Part shown: one piece after another, positions 1 to 7,345 of the stretch
Numbering within the stretch: position 1 is the first letter of the stretch
Layout: each line of letters opens with the position of its first letter
Assembly (NCBI GenBank): GCA_937881255.1
Contig: CALGFH010000112.1
Coordinates: 1-28,955 of the forward strand
DNA length: 28,955 bases
Source of the DNA: an uncultured Actinomycetes bacterium
GTDB taxonomy: Bacteria > Actinomycetota > CALGFH01
Direction of reading: 5' to 3'
The notes under the pieces: model-generated
What the model saw: only the letters and a program-made list of their open reading frames with translations
The model's database searches: none
What the model was told of the DNA's origin: nothing
Program-made: the position numbers and the translations under genes

Positions 1-22
1 TAGCCGGGCGGGAGGGTAGCCC

Positions 23-1018
23 ATGCGCGAGGGACCGGTCGTCGGGGCCGAGGAGGCCACCAAGCCGCGGCGGCGCGGGCGGACGCTGGCCCAGCAGGAG
101 GCCAGGGCCGGGCTGACGCTGCTGTCGCCGACCCTGATCGTGGTGCTGGTGATGGTGGTCATCCCGATCCTGTGGACGATCGTCATCGCCTTCCAGAGCC
201 TGCGCCTGCGCAACCTCAGGACCCGGCTGTTCGACTTCCAGTTCAACCTGGACAACTTCACGACGGTGCTGACCTCGCCCGGCTTCCTGGAGGCGCTCAA
301 GGTCACCCTGATCTACAGCATCGTCGGGACGGCCCTGTCGATCGGGCTCGGGCTGGTCGCCGCCCTGGTCGTCCGCAAGCCGTTCAAGGGACGGACCTTC
401 GTGCGGGCGTCGATGCTGCTGCCGTACGTGGCCCCGGTGGTGGCGGTGACCTTCGTCTGGCAGATCATGCTCAACCCCGAGCTCGGCATCATCAACGCCA
501 TCGGCGCCGACTTCCTCGGCTGGGACGACCGGATCCCGTTCCTGGAGCAGGAGTCGGGCACCCTGAGCATCCTCGGGCTCGACCTGGGGGTCCCCACCGC
601 CCTGATCGTGGTCATCCTCTACCAGGCCTGGCGCTACTTCCCGTTCTCGTTCCTGTTCATCCTGGCCCGGCTCCAGGCCCTGCCCGGTGAGCTCGACGAG
701 GCCGCCCGGGTCGACGGGGCCACCCCCCTGCAGCGGTTCTGGCGCATCACCCTGCCCCAGCTCCAGGGCGTCATCGCCCTGCTGACGGTGCTCCGCTTCA
801 TCTGGACCTTCAACGAGTTCGACGACATCTACCTGCTCACCCAGGGCGGGGCCGGCACCGAGGTGGTCTCGGTGCGGGTGTTCCGCTACCTCACCGGCCG
901 CGGCGACATCGGCGCCGCCGCCGCCCTCTCGCTCGTGCTGGCCCTGCTGCTGGCCGTGCTGCTGTTCCTCTACTTCCGGTTCTTCGTCGGCCGGGTCGAG
1001 GAGGCGGATGCCATATGA
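23..1018 (+). CDS. Sugar ABC transporter permease, MalF/UgpA type
   Basis: An inner-membrane permease subunit of a CUT1-type carbohydrate ABC importer, 331 aa. After a basic cytoplasmic N-terminus there are about six hydrophobic spans (near residues 30-56, 95-118, 130-150, 190-212, 250-270 and 300-323). The cytoplasmic EAA loop that docks to the ATPase is visible at about 224-247 (DEAARVDGA followed by FWRITLP). The ATG is preceded by a purine-rich GGGAGGG ribosome site. The gene overlaps the next permease by ATGA, so the two are translationally coupled. The TAG at positions 1-3 could be the stop of an upstream gene, most likely the binding protein, but this cannot be confirmed. No ATPase gene lies in the window; such systems often share an MsiK-like ATPase encoded elsewhere. 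The family call is firm and the substrate is unknown. Confidence 0.93.
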   Translation: MREGPVVGAEEATKPRRRGRTLAQQEARAGLTLLSPTLIVVLVMVVIPILWTIVIAFQSLRLRNLRTRLFDFQFNLDNFTTVLTSPGFLEALKVTLIYSIVGTALSIGLGLVAALVVRKPFKGRTFVRASMLLPYVAPVVAVTFVWQIMLNPELGIINAIGADFLGWDDRIPFLEQESGTLSILGLDLGVPTALIVVILYQAWRYFPFSFLFILARLQALPGELDEAARVDGATPLQRFWRITLPQLQGVIALLTVLRFIWTFNEFDDIYLLTQGGAGTEVVSVRVFRYLTGRGDIGAAAALSLVLALLLAVLLFLYFRFFVGRVEEADAI

Positions 1019-1965
1019 GCCGGACCGACGTCGACACCGGGGTCGCCGAGCGTCCCCAGGCTCCCAAGGCGGCGGCCAAGCCGTCCCGTCCCCGCCCGCC
1101 CCTCAGCCGCGAGGTGGTCGAGACCCGCATCCTCGGGGTCCTGAAGTGGGTCACGATCGCCTTCTTCCTGATCGCCACCCTGTTCCCCTTCTACTACATG
1201 GTGATGCTGTCGGTCCGGGCGATCGAGGACGTCGCCCTCGACCCGGGGGCGCTGTGGCCGCCCCGGGGCGCGTCGCTGAACGCCTTCGGCGAGGTCCTGC
1301 GCAGCGTCGACGACGGCGGCCAGGGCTTCCTGATCTTCCTCCGCAACAGCGCCGTCATCGCCCTGGCCAGCGTGGCCGTGACCCTGATCGTGTCGATCCT
1401 GGGCGCGTACGCCATCAGCCGCCTGCAGTTCTTCGGCCGCCGCCAGGTCCACTTCCTGTTCCTGGCCGTCTACCTGTTCCCGGCGATCCTGCTGGCCATC
1501 CCGCTGTTCGTGTTCTTCACCCGCATCGGGCTGCGCGGCTCGCTGTTCGGCCTGATCCTGGTCTATGTCTCCCAGATCGTGCCGGTCACCATCCACATGC
1601 TGCGCAACTACTTCGACACGATCCCCCAGGGCCTGGAGGAGGCGGCCGCCCTGGACGGGGCCAGCCGCCTGACCATCATCCGCAAGATCGCCCTGCCCCT
1701 AGCCATGCCGGCGATCATGGCGACCAGCCTGTTCGTGTTCATGATCGCCTGGAACGAGTTCCTGTTCGCCCTGCTGTTCCTGGTCGAGAACCGCGAGAAC
1801 TGGACGGTGTCGCTGGGCCTGTCCCAGCTCGCCGGGTCGATCGAGGTCTCCAAGACCACCCTCATGGCCGGCTCGGTGATCCTCACCATCCCGATCATCA
1901 TCCTGTTCTTCGCCACCGAACGCCTCCTGGTCGAGGGCCTGACCAGCGGCGCCGAGAAAGGCTAG
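1015..1965 (+). CDS. Sugar ABC transporter permease, MalG/UgpE type
   Basis: The second membrane subunit of the same CUT1 importer, 316 aa. A proline-rich cytoplasmic leader of about 40 residues precedes six hydrophobic spans. The EAA loop is at about residues 205-232 (EEAAALDGAS followed by IIRKIALP). The start overlaps the stop of the preceding permease by ATGA. The TAG stop lies in a CTAG palindrome whose other strand supplies the stop of the convergent FAD oxidoreductase gene, so there is no room for a terminator between the genes. The substrate is not deducible. The neighbouring FAD enzyme is convergent and therefore not part of this transporter operon. Confidence 0.93.
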   Translation: MSRTDVDTGVAERPQAPKAAAKPSRPRPPLSREVVETRILGVLKWVTIAFFLIATLFPFYYMVMLSVRAIEDVALDPGALWPPRGASLNAFGEVLRSVDDGGQGFLIFLRNSAVIALASVAVTLIVSILGAYAISRLQFFGRRQVHFLFLAVYLFPAILLAIPLFVFFTRIGLRGSLFGLILVYVSQIVPVTIHMLRNYFDTIPQGLEEAAALDGASRLTIIRKIALPLAMPAIMATSLFVFMIAWNEFLFALLFLVENRENWTVSLGLSQLAGSIEVSKTTLMAGSVILTIPIIILFFATERLLVEGLTSGAEKG

Positions 1966-3572
1966 CGGCCCGGGGTGGTGTCGGCCAGGACGGCCATGGC
2001 GGCGTTGCGGCCGTTGAGGGCGATCACCGACCCGGCCGGGTGGGTGGCGGCGCCGCACAGGTAGAGGCCGGGGACCGGGGTGCGGGCGGCCAGGCGGTGC
2101 TCCCACATCTGGTCGGGCATGGTCTCGCCCTGGAAGATGTGGCCGCCGGTGAGCCCGATCCGCCGCTCGATGTCGGGCGGGCCCAGGACCTCGTACTCGG
2201 CCACGCAGTCAGCCACGTCGGGGGCGAACTCGGCGATGGCGTCGAGGACCTGGCGGCCGATCTCCTCCCGGCGGCTGTCCCAGCCGCCCTCGGCCAGGGT
2301 GTAGGGCGCGTACTGGGCGAACACGCTGACCAGGTGCCTGCCCTCGGGGGCGACCGACGGGTCGTAGGCGGTCTGGAAGTAGACCTCGGCAAAGCCGATG
2401 TTGGGCACGCCCCGCTCGACGTCGGCGAACGCCTCCTGAGCGGCGTCCAGGCCGCGGGTCACGTCGACCATGGCCTGGTGGGCCTCGAACCCGGCCCCGG
2501 CCGCGGCCGGGAAGGTGGGCAGCCGGTGCAGGGCGGCGTTGAGCTTGACCACCGGCGAGCGGACCTGCCAGCCGTCCACCCGGGCCTGGTAGTCGCCGGG
2601 CACCAGCCCGGGGTCGACCAGGCCGAGGGTCCGCTGGGGGTCGGCGTTGGAGATGACCGTGGCCGCCCGGATCAGCTCGCCCCCCTCCAGCCGCACCCCC
2701 TCCCCGGGCAGGATCTCGGCCACCGGGACCCCGGTGGCCAGCTGGGCGCCGAGGTCGCGGGCGGCCTGGGCGATGGCGAAGGAGATGCGGCCCATCCCGC
2801 CCTCGACATAGCCCCACAGCGGGCCCTGGCCACCGAGGTCGCCCTGGTAGTGCATCAGCTTGATGGAGGCCGTGCCCGGGTCCCGGGGGCCGGCCCAGGC
2901 GCCGATGACCCCCTGGCCGTAGAGGGCGTCCTTCATCCGCTGGTCGTCGACGTAGCGGTCGAGGGTGTCGGCGATCGACTCCTCGAACAGCACCGAGCGC
3001 AGCTCCGGGTCGTGGCCGAGCCGCTTCTCCAGCTGGTCCCGGGTCGGGGCCTCGCCCTGCCAGGTGTCGCCCTCGGGCCCGGTCCGCAGGGCCAGGCGCA
3101 GCCGGTCGAACATGTCCTCGTAGTCGAGCATCCCCTGGATGTCGCGCTCGGCGAAGCGGTTGGCCCGCAGGTGGGCCACGGTCCGCTGGTGGTCGACGAA
3201 CTGGGCCACCGAGGTCCCGTCGGCGAACGGGACCCACAGGTTGGGGTCGGCCACGAACACCCGGTAGCCGTAGCGCTCCAGGCCCAGCTCGTCGACCACC
3301 GTCTGGTCGAGCAGCCCGACCACATAGGCGCACGGGCTGACCAGGTAGCCGGGGTCGGCGAAGGGCTGCTCCAGGGTGCAGGCGCCGCCCAGGCGCTCGC
3401 GCCGCTCCAGGACCAGCACCGACCGGCCCGCCCGGGCCAGGTAGGCGGCGGCGGTCAGGCCGTTGTGGCCGCCCCCGACCACCACCACGTCCCAGCGGCG
3501 GGCGGCCAGCTCGGCCAGGGGAGCGGGCAGGCCGACCTGCCCGAGGGTCGCGGCCACGGTCGAAGGACCCAT
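1962..3572 (-). CDS. FAD-dependent oxidoreductase, PYROXD2/phytoene desaturase-like
   Basis: A 536-aa flavoenzyme of the phytoene desaturase/amine oxidase superfamily. The N-terminal dinucleotide-binding motif is VVVVGGGHNG at residues 29-38, followed by a typical ERRERLGG segment. The C-terminal FAD-binding segment has LYLCGAATHPAGS. Overall layout and length match the bacterial PYROXD2-like group more closely than carotenoid CrtI enzymes, and no carotenoid genes are nearby. An in-frame ATG exists at 3602, but the ATG at 3572 is chosen because AAAGGAGAG lies just upstream of it. The upstream palindrome at 3583-3602 suggests control by a TetR-family repressor encoded outside the window. The true substrate is unknown. 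Confidence 0.85.
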   Translation of the reverse strand: MGPSTVAATLGQVGLPAPLAELAARRWDVVVVGGGHNGLTAAAYLARAGRSVLVLERRERLGGACTLEQPFADPGYLVSPCAYVVGLLDQTVVDELGLERYGYRVFVADPNLWVPFADGTSVAQFVDHQRTVAHLRANRFAERDIQGMLDYEDMFDRLRLALRTGPEGDTWQGEAPTRDQLEKRLGHDPELRSVLFEESIADTLDRYVDDQRMKDALYGQGVIGAWAGPRDPGTASIKLMHYQGDLGGQGPLWGYVEGGMGRISFAIAQAARDLGAQLATGVPVAEILPGEGVRLEGGELIRAATVISNADPQRTLGLVDPGLVPGDYQARVDGWQVRSPVVKLNAALHRLPTFPAAAGAGFEAHQAMVDVTRGLDAAQEAFADVERGVPNIGFAEVYFQTAYDPSVAPEGRHLVSVFAQYAPYTLAEGGWDSRREEIGRQVLDAIAEFAPDVADCVAEYEVLGPPDIERRIGLTGGHIFQGETMPDQMWEHRLAARTPVPGLYLCGAATHPAGSVIALNGRNAAMAVLADTTPGR

Positions 3573-3582
3573 GCTCTCTCCT

Positions 3583-3602
3583 TTGACTGACTGTTCAGAC
3601 AA
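3583..3602. promoter_or_regulatory. Candidate TetR-family operator
   Basis: A 20-bp imperfect palindrome, TTGACTGA-CTGT-TCAGACAA, matches in 7 of 8 arm positions. It covers the expected transcription start of the minus-strand FAD oxidoreductase and abuts its ribosome site. Size, symmetry and position fit TetR-family repression. The regulator itself is not in the window. Confidence 0.5.
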
Positions 3603-3640
3603 TACTGTCGGTTGACGTCTGCAGCGGTCAACCAGGCTTA
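3601..3640. promoter_or_regulatory. Overlapping divergent promoters
   Basis: The inverted repeat GGTTGAC/GTCAACC (3610-3616 and 3627-3633) supplies a TTGAC -35-like element on each strand. Rightward, TTGACG at 3612-3617 is 17 bp from the weak hexamer GGCTTA (3635-3640). Leftward, TTGACC (complement of 3626-3631) is 17-19 bp from ACAGTATT. The two promoters would interlock. The -35 elements are good and the -10 elements are weak, so this is a prediction only. Confidence 0.4.
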
Positions 3641-3649
3641 CGTCTCATT

Positions 3650-3664
3650 TACCCCCTAGGGGTA
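3650..3664. promoter_or_regulatory. Candidate CsoR/CstR-family operator
   Basis: The sequence TACCCCCTAGGGGTA has perfect 6-bp arms (TACCCC/GGGGTA). It has the TACCC-N5-GGGTA geometry of operators bound by CsoR-type copper sensors and the related CstR persulfide sensors. It lies 41 bp before the start of the M50 protease gene, at or just after the predicted promoter, and overlaps a possible -10 (TATCCT, 3663-3668). No CsoR-family gene is in the window. Confidence 0.5.
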
Positions 3665-3704
3665 TCCTGTACCTGTTGAAAAGTCTTCGAGGAGTGGTTC
3701 GTAG

Positions 3705-4832
3705 ATGACCGCCAGTCTCCGCTTCGGCCGCATCGCCGGGATCCCCGTCGGGGCCAGCTGGAGCGCCCTGCTGATCGCCGGGCTGATCGCCTGGTCGCTG
3801 GCCGGGCGGCTGCTGCCCGCCCAGGTCCCCGGGCTCGCCCCGGCCGCCTACTGGCTGGCCGGCGCGGCCGGGGCCGGGCTGTTCCTGGGCTCGCTGCTGG
3901 CCCACGAGCTCGGCCACGCCCTGGTCGCCCAGCGGGCCGGGCTGAAGGTCCGCGGCATCACCCTGTGGCTGCTGGGCGGGGTCGCCCAGCTCGAGGACGA
4001 GCCGGCCAGCCCCCGCGACGAGCTCCGGGTGGCGATCGTCGGCCCGGCCGTCAGCATGGCCCTGGCCGTCGGCTCCGGGCTGGCCGCGCTCGGCCTGTCG
4101 GTGCTCGGCGGCCCGGCCGTGGCCGTGGCCATCGCCGCCTGGCTGGCCGTCGGCAACGCCGCCCTGGCCCTGTTCAACCTGCTCCCGGCCGCTCCCCTGG
4201 ACGGCGGGCGGGTCCTGCGCGGCCTGCTCTGGCGGCGCCACGGCAGCCGCGTCCGGGCCTCGGTCACCGCCACCCGGGCCGGGGTCTGGGTCGGCAGCGG
4301 CCTGGTCGCCTACGGCCTCCTCGGGCAGTTCGGCGGCTGGGGGTTCGGGACCCTGTGGACCGCCCTGGTCGGCTGGTTCCTGGTCACCGCGGCCCGCCAG
4401 GAGCGCGACCAGGCGGTCCTCCGCTCGGATCTCGGCGGCCTGCTGGCCGGGCAGGTCATGACCCCGGCCCCGGCGACCGCCCCGGCCTGGTTCACGGTCG
4501 ACGCCTTCCTCCGCAACTACGTCCAGCCCTGGCAGGCGGCCGCCCTGCCCCTGCGCACCTTCGACGGCCGCCCGGCCGGCGTGGTCACCGCGGCCGCGCT
4601 GTACGCCGTCCCGGCCGACCGGCGCCACATGGTCCGCGCCGGCGACGTCGCCATCCCGCCCTCGGCCCTGATCCTGGTCGCCCCCGACCAGCCGGTCACC
4701 GGCCTGGCCGGCCGGCTGGCCAACGACCGGACGGTGGCCGCGGTGGTCGCCGGGGGCCAGCTCCTGGGCCTGATCACCGCCTCCGACCTGGCCAGGGCGA
4801 CCCACCACGACCCCCACCGGGCCGTGGCCTGA
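3705..4832 (+). CDS. Site-2 protease family (M50) zinc metalloprotease with CBS pair
   Basis: A 375-aa polytopic membrane protease of the SpoIVFB/Rip3 type, expected to cut substrates within or near the membrane. The zinc motif HELGH is at residues 67-71 in a hydrophobic segment. The second motif, NLLPAAPLDGG at 158-168, supplies the third metal ligand, Asp166. About four to six hydrophobic spans fill residues 18-235. The region from about 250 (VMTPAP) to 368 reads as a pair of CBS domains that may sense nucleotides. The ATG follows GAGGAG (3689-3694). The upstream CsoR-type palindrome hints at copper or reactive-sulfur control. No substrate such as an anti-sigma factor is nearby. The fold and active site are clear; the role is unknown. 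Confidence 0.92.
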   Translation: MTASLRFGRIAGIPVGASWSALLIAGLIAWSLAGRLLPAQVPGLAPAAYWLAGAAGAGLFLGSLLAHELGHALVAQRAGLKVRGITLWLLGGVAQLEDEPASPRDELRVAIVGPAVSMALAVGSGLAALGLSVLGGPAVAVAIAAWLAVGNAALALFNLLPAAPLDGGRVLRGLLWRRHGSRVRASVTATRAGVWVGSGLVAYGLLGQFGGWGFGTLWTALVGWFLVTAARQERDQAVLRSDLGGLLAGQVMTPAPATAPAWFTVDAFLRNYVQPWQAAALPLRTFDGRPAGVVTAAALYAVPADRRHMVRAGDVAIPPSALILVAPDQPVTGLAGRLANDRTVAAVVAGGQLLGLITASDLARATHHDPHRAVA

Positions 4833-4873
4833 GCGGGAACAACCAGCCGCCGCGGGTCGTTGCCGCAGGCGAG

Positions 4874-5494
4874 ATGCGCCACCGCTACCCGCCGCCGCCC
4901 TCGCTGGAGGAGCTCGGCCTGGTCCCGCCGGGCGCGGCCGCCGGCCGGCGGCGGTCCGGGGACGACCTGCCCAAGATGAAGAAGTTCCGGTTCCAGCTGC
5001 TGGCCGGCTGGATCGCCGACCGCTTCCCGCCCTGCACGGTGGCCGACGTCGGCGGCGGCAAGGGGCTGCTCGCCCACCTGCTCGGCCAGGCCGGGTTCCA
5101 GGCCGAGGTGGTCGACCCGGTCGACCAGCCGCTCCCGCCCCGCTACCGGGACCTGGCCAGCGGGCGGCGGGTGCGGCTGGACGAGGCCACGGTGGCCCGC
5201 CGCCGGGTCCCGTTCGGGCCCGCCCTCGGGCGGCGCTACGACCTGCTGGTCGCCCTGCACGCCCACGGCAGCAACCTGGCCGTGCTCGACACCGTGGCCG
5301 AGGCCGGCAACAGCTGCGTGGTCCTGCCCTGCTGCGTGGTCGACGAGCCGGCCGCCCCCGGGCCCGGCCAGAACTGGTTCACCTGGCTGACCGACCACGC
5401 CAGGGGGCTGGGCCTGGAGCCGGAGCCGTTCGCCCTCAACTTCCGCGGCCAGCACGTCGGCTTCGCCGTCCGCGGGGACCGGCCGGCCGGCTAG
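4874..5494 (+). CDS. Class I SAM-dependent methyltransferase
   Basis: A 206-aa protein with a short Rossmann methyltransferase core. The SAM-binding glycine motif is VADVGGGKG at residues 56-64. Further along are LHAHGSN (about 127-133) and VVLPCCVVDE (about 150), which resemble the LHACG and PCC segments of Methyltransf_32-type proteins; that subfamily assignment is tentative. It starts 41 bp after the protease gene on the same strand and may be co-transcribed. The ribosome site (GGCGAG just before the ATG) is weak, so the start is uncertain. The stop TAG shares a CTAG with the stop of the convergent methyltransferase gene. The substrate is unknown. Confidence 0.75.
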   Translation: MRHRYPPPPSLEELGLVPPGAAAGRRRSGDDLPKMKKFRFQLLAGWIADRFPPCTVADVGGGKGLLAHLLGQAGFQAEVVDPVDQPLPPRYRDLASGRRVRLDEATVARRRVPFGPALGRRYDLLVALHAHGSNLAVLDTVAEAGNSCVVLPCCVVDEPAAPGPGQNWFTWLTDHARGLGLEPEPFALNFRGQHVGFAVRGDRPAG

Positions 5495-6372
5495 GGCCGC
5501 CGCCAGGCCAGGGCGACCACCTCGAGGCCCTTGCGGTCCACCGGGCAGTCGAGGGTGGCCTCCCAGCCGAGCCCGGCCGCGGTGGCCCGCAGCCCGGCCG
5601 CCTGCCAGGCGGCGCAGAGCACGGCGGCGGCCCCGCCCGGGCGCACCAGCCGGTGGAGCTCCTCCAGGGCCTGGGCGGCCAGCGGCCCCACCTCCCGGTC
5701 ATAGGGCGGCTCGGTGGCGGCCGCGTCCAGCGACCCCGACCGCAGGGGCAGGGCGCGGGCGTCGGCGACCAGGTGGGCGGGGCCGATGCGGCCCAGGCCG
5801 TGGCGCAGGCCCGGGTCGAGGTCGGCGGTGACCGTCGTCCAGCCGGCCGCCCGGGCCGCCAGGGCGACCCCACCGACCCCGGCGAAGGGGTCGAGCAGCC
5901 GCCCCGGGCCGGCCGGGGCGACCAGGTTGACCAGCAGCCGGGCGTCGCACACGGGCAGGCCCCGGCGGGTCAGGGGGCCGCCGCCGCCGCGGTAGCCGCG
6001 GACCGGCCGGACCGGCCCGCCGCCGGCCTCGAACAGGAACTCGCGCCGGTCCGGGGCCGCCTCCCGGTGGCCGGCGGCGTCCTCGGTCCAGAGCCGGGCC
6101 AGCCGCCAGGGCCGGCGCCGCCAGCGGACCTCGGCCGCCCCGGTGGCCGGGACCAGCCGGTCGACGGCGGTGGTGTAGCCGAGGCGGGGGAGCCGGGCCG
6201 TGGCCGCGGCCAGGTGCCGTTCCGGCAGCTCGACCCAGAAGACCCCGCCCCGCTCCGACAGCGGCCCCCCGGCCGGGGCCGACGGCGCCAGGTCATGCAG
6301 CAGGGCCAGGGCCTCGGCGACGGCGGCCACCCTGGCCCGGCCCCGCGCCGCCCGCAGATGGAAGACCAGCAC
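5491..6372 (-). CDS. TRM11/TrmG10-like N-methyltransferase
   Basis: A 293-aa protein resembling the RNA/DNA amino-methyltransferases related to Trm11 and archaeal Trm-G10. The SAM motif is DPFAGVGG at residues 161-168. The catalytic tetrapeptide reads EPPY at 221-224, where the family norm is D/N-PP-Y. The N-terminal 110 residues are Ala/Arg rich and may be a degenerate THUMP-like RNA-binding part. The start is GTG (LVFHLRA follows), 10 bp after the CYTH gene stop on the same strand, which suggests co-transcription. Its only nearby AAGGAG lies too far upstream, so coupling is likely. A tRNA or rRNA guanine-N2 target is an inference from the family. Confidence 0.75.
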   Translation of the reverse strand: MLVFHLRAARGRARVAAVAEALALLHDLAPSAPAGGPLSERGGVFWVELPERHLAAATARLPRLGYTTAVDRLVPATGAAEVRWRRRPWRLARLWTEDAAGHREAAPDRREFLFEAGGGPVRPVRGYRGGGGPLTRRGLPVCDARLLVNLVAPAGPGRLLDPFAGVGGVALAARAAGWTTVTADLDPGLRHGLGRIGPAHLVADARALPLRSGSLDAAATEPPYDREVGPLAAQALEELHRLVRPGGAAAVLCAAWQAAGLRATAAGLGWEATLDCPVDRKGLEVVALAWRRP

Positions 6373-6382
6373 CCGCCGGACT

Positions 6383-7168
6383 CTACCCGGCGGGCTCCTT
6401 GAGCGTGCTGGCGAAGTAGTCGAGGGCGGTCTTGGTCTTGGTCTGCTGCTCCCCGTACAGGTCGACGCCCTTGTCGGCCAGGAACGCCCTGGCCTCGGCG
6501 GCGACCTGGAACCCTTCGCTGGGGGCGCATTTGGTCGACAGCTCCAGGATCCGCTCCCCGTCCGGGTACAGCCACAGCTCGGCCACCATCCGCCGGTTGA
6601 AGCCCTTGGGGGTGAACTTCAGCTTGAGGACGTTGATCGGCCCCAGGACGGTCAGGTCGTCCAGGCCCAGCCCCTCGGGGGCGTGGCTGGCGTAGAAGGC
6701 CCGTTGCTCCTTGGAGTACAGCTTGCGGATGGCCCGGTCGCCGGCTGCGACCTGCTTGACGGCGTCGCCGGGGCCAAGGGCGCCTTTGAAGGATGCCGAG
6801 CAGACATAGCCGCCGGGCATGGCGTCGACCTCCACGACCATGGTCTTGGCCTTGCGCACCGAGGGGGGGAGCTGGTCGGGGACGATCGGGCGGAGCTTGA
6901 CGACGGTGTCGTCGCCGCGGCCCTGGACCCGGCGGGCCCGCACGACCACGCCCCGCTTGTTGAGGGCCAGGTCAGGGGTGTCGAAGAAGAAGACCTGGCG
7001 GATCTGGCCCTCCAGGGGGTCCATGCCCAGCCCGGTGACGGTGGCCCGGCGTTCGGAGTCGGGGACGGTCAGTTTGAGCTCGACGCTGTCGGCGTGGCTG
7101 GTCAGGGCCAGCATCTCCTCCAGCTGGGCGTCGGTCAGCCGAGTGACCCGCTTGGCGGTCCTGGGCAT
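6383..7168 (-). CDS. CYTH domain protein (triphosphate tunnel family)
   Basis: A 261-aa protein of the CYTH superfamily, whose members hydrolyse or cyclise triphosphates inside a charged beta tunnel. The alternating charged motif is visible as VELKL at residues 29-33, then FFFDTPDLAL (60-69), VVVRARR (74-80) and VVKLRP (89-94). Together these give the expected Glu, Arg and Lys tunnel residues. The chosen ATG has AAGGAG seven bases upstream; a longer frame beginning at 7240 lacks this. Close relatives are common in actinobacteria as hypothetical or adenylate-cyclase-like proteins. Whether this one is a polyphosphatase, thiamine triphosphatase or cyclase cannot be told. Confidence 0.85.
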   Translation of the reverse strand: MPRTAKRVTRLTDAQLEEMLALTSHADSVELKLTVPDSERRATVTGLGMDPLEGQIRQVFFFDTPDLALNKRGVVVRARRVQGRGDDTVVKLRPIVPDQLPPSVRKAKTMVVEVDAMPGGYVCSASFKGALGPGDAVKQVAAGDRAIRKLYSKEQRAFYASHAPEGLGLDDLTVLGPINVLKLKFTPKGFNRRMVAELWLYPDGERILELSTKCAPSEGFQVAAEARAFLADKGVDLYGEQQTKTKTALDYFASTLKEPAG

Positions 7169-7210
7169 GGACGGCTCCTTTCCGGTTCGCGTGCCGCGAC
7201 CCACCGCCAG

Positions 7211-7225
7211 CCTGCCCCAGGCAGG
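7211..7225. repeat. Short inverted repeat
   Basis: CCTGCC-CCA-GGCAGG, with perfect 6-bp arms, lies in the divergent gap between the CYTH and SulP genes. In the leader of the CYTH mRNA it could form a small hairpin. Function unknown. Confidence 0.3.
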
Positions 7226-7230
7226 GCGAC

Positions 7231-7288
7231 CGGTCATCACCCTTCGGGGATGAACCCGGGCCCAATCACCCCGCGAGGGTGATGACCG
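7231..7288. promoter_or_regulatory. Double palindrome in divergent CYTH/SulP intergenic region
   Basis: Two palindromes of related sequence lie about 30 bp (three helical turns) apart. One spans 7234-7253 (TCATCACC...GGGGATGA, 7 of 8 outer pairs). The other is at 7265-7283 (ATCACCC-CGCGA-GGGTGAT, perfect arms). The outer halves also pair: CGGTCATCACCCT at 7231-7243 is the exact complement of 7276-7288. Because the flanking genes diverge, this is more likely a paired operator or cruciform-type element than a terminator. No cognate regulator is evident. Confidence 0.45.
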
Positions 7289-7345
7289 CCCGTCGTGGCC
7301 GGCCCGACCATGGGGGAAGGCGGACGGGAGGGGCAGGATGGCTCG

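Noticed and set aside
1008..3590. Very long plus-strand open frame of 860 codons
   Set aside because: It runs antisense to the FAD oxidoreductase and out of frame with the second permease. The translation is Pro/Gly/Arg/His-rich without motifs, a common artefact of high G+C DNA.
3573..3602. Longer start for the FAD oxidoreductase
   Set aside because: It would place the start inside the TetR-like palindrome and ignore the good AAAGGAGAG ribosome site before the ATG at 3572.
7279..7345. Alternative upstream starts for the SulP gene
   Set aside because: The ATG at 7346 is best placed behind GGGAGGGGCAGG. The upstream frame from 7279 is a different frame for the N-terminal domain and overlaps the palindrome.
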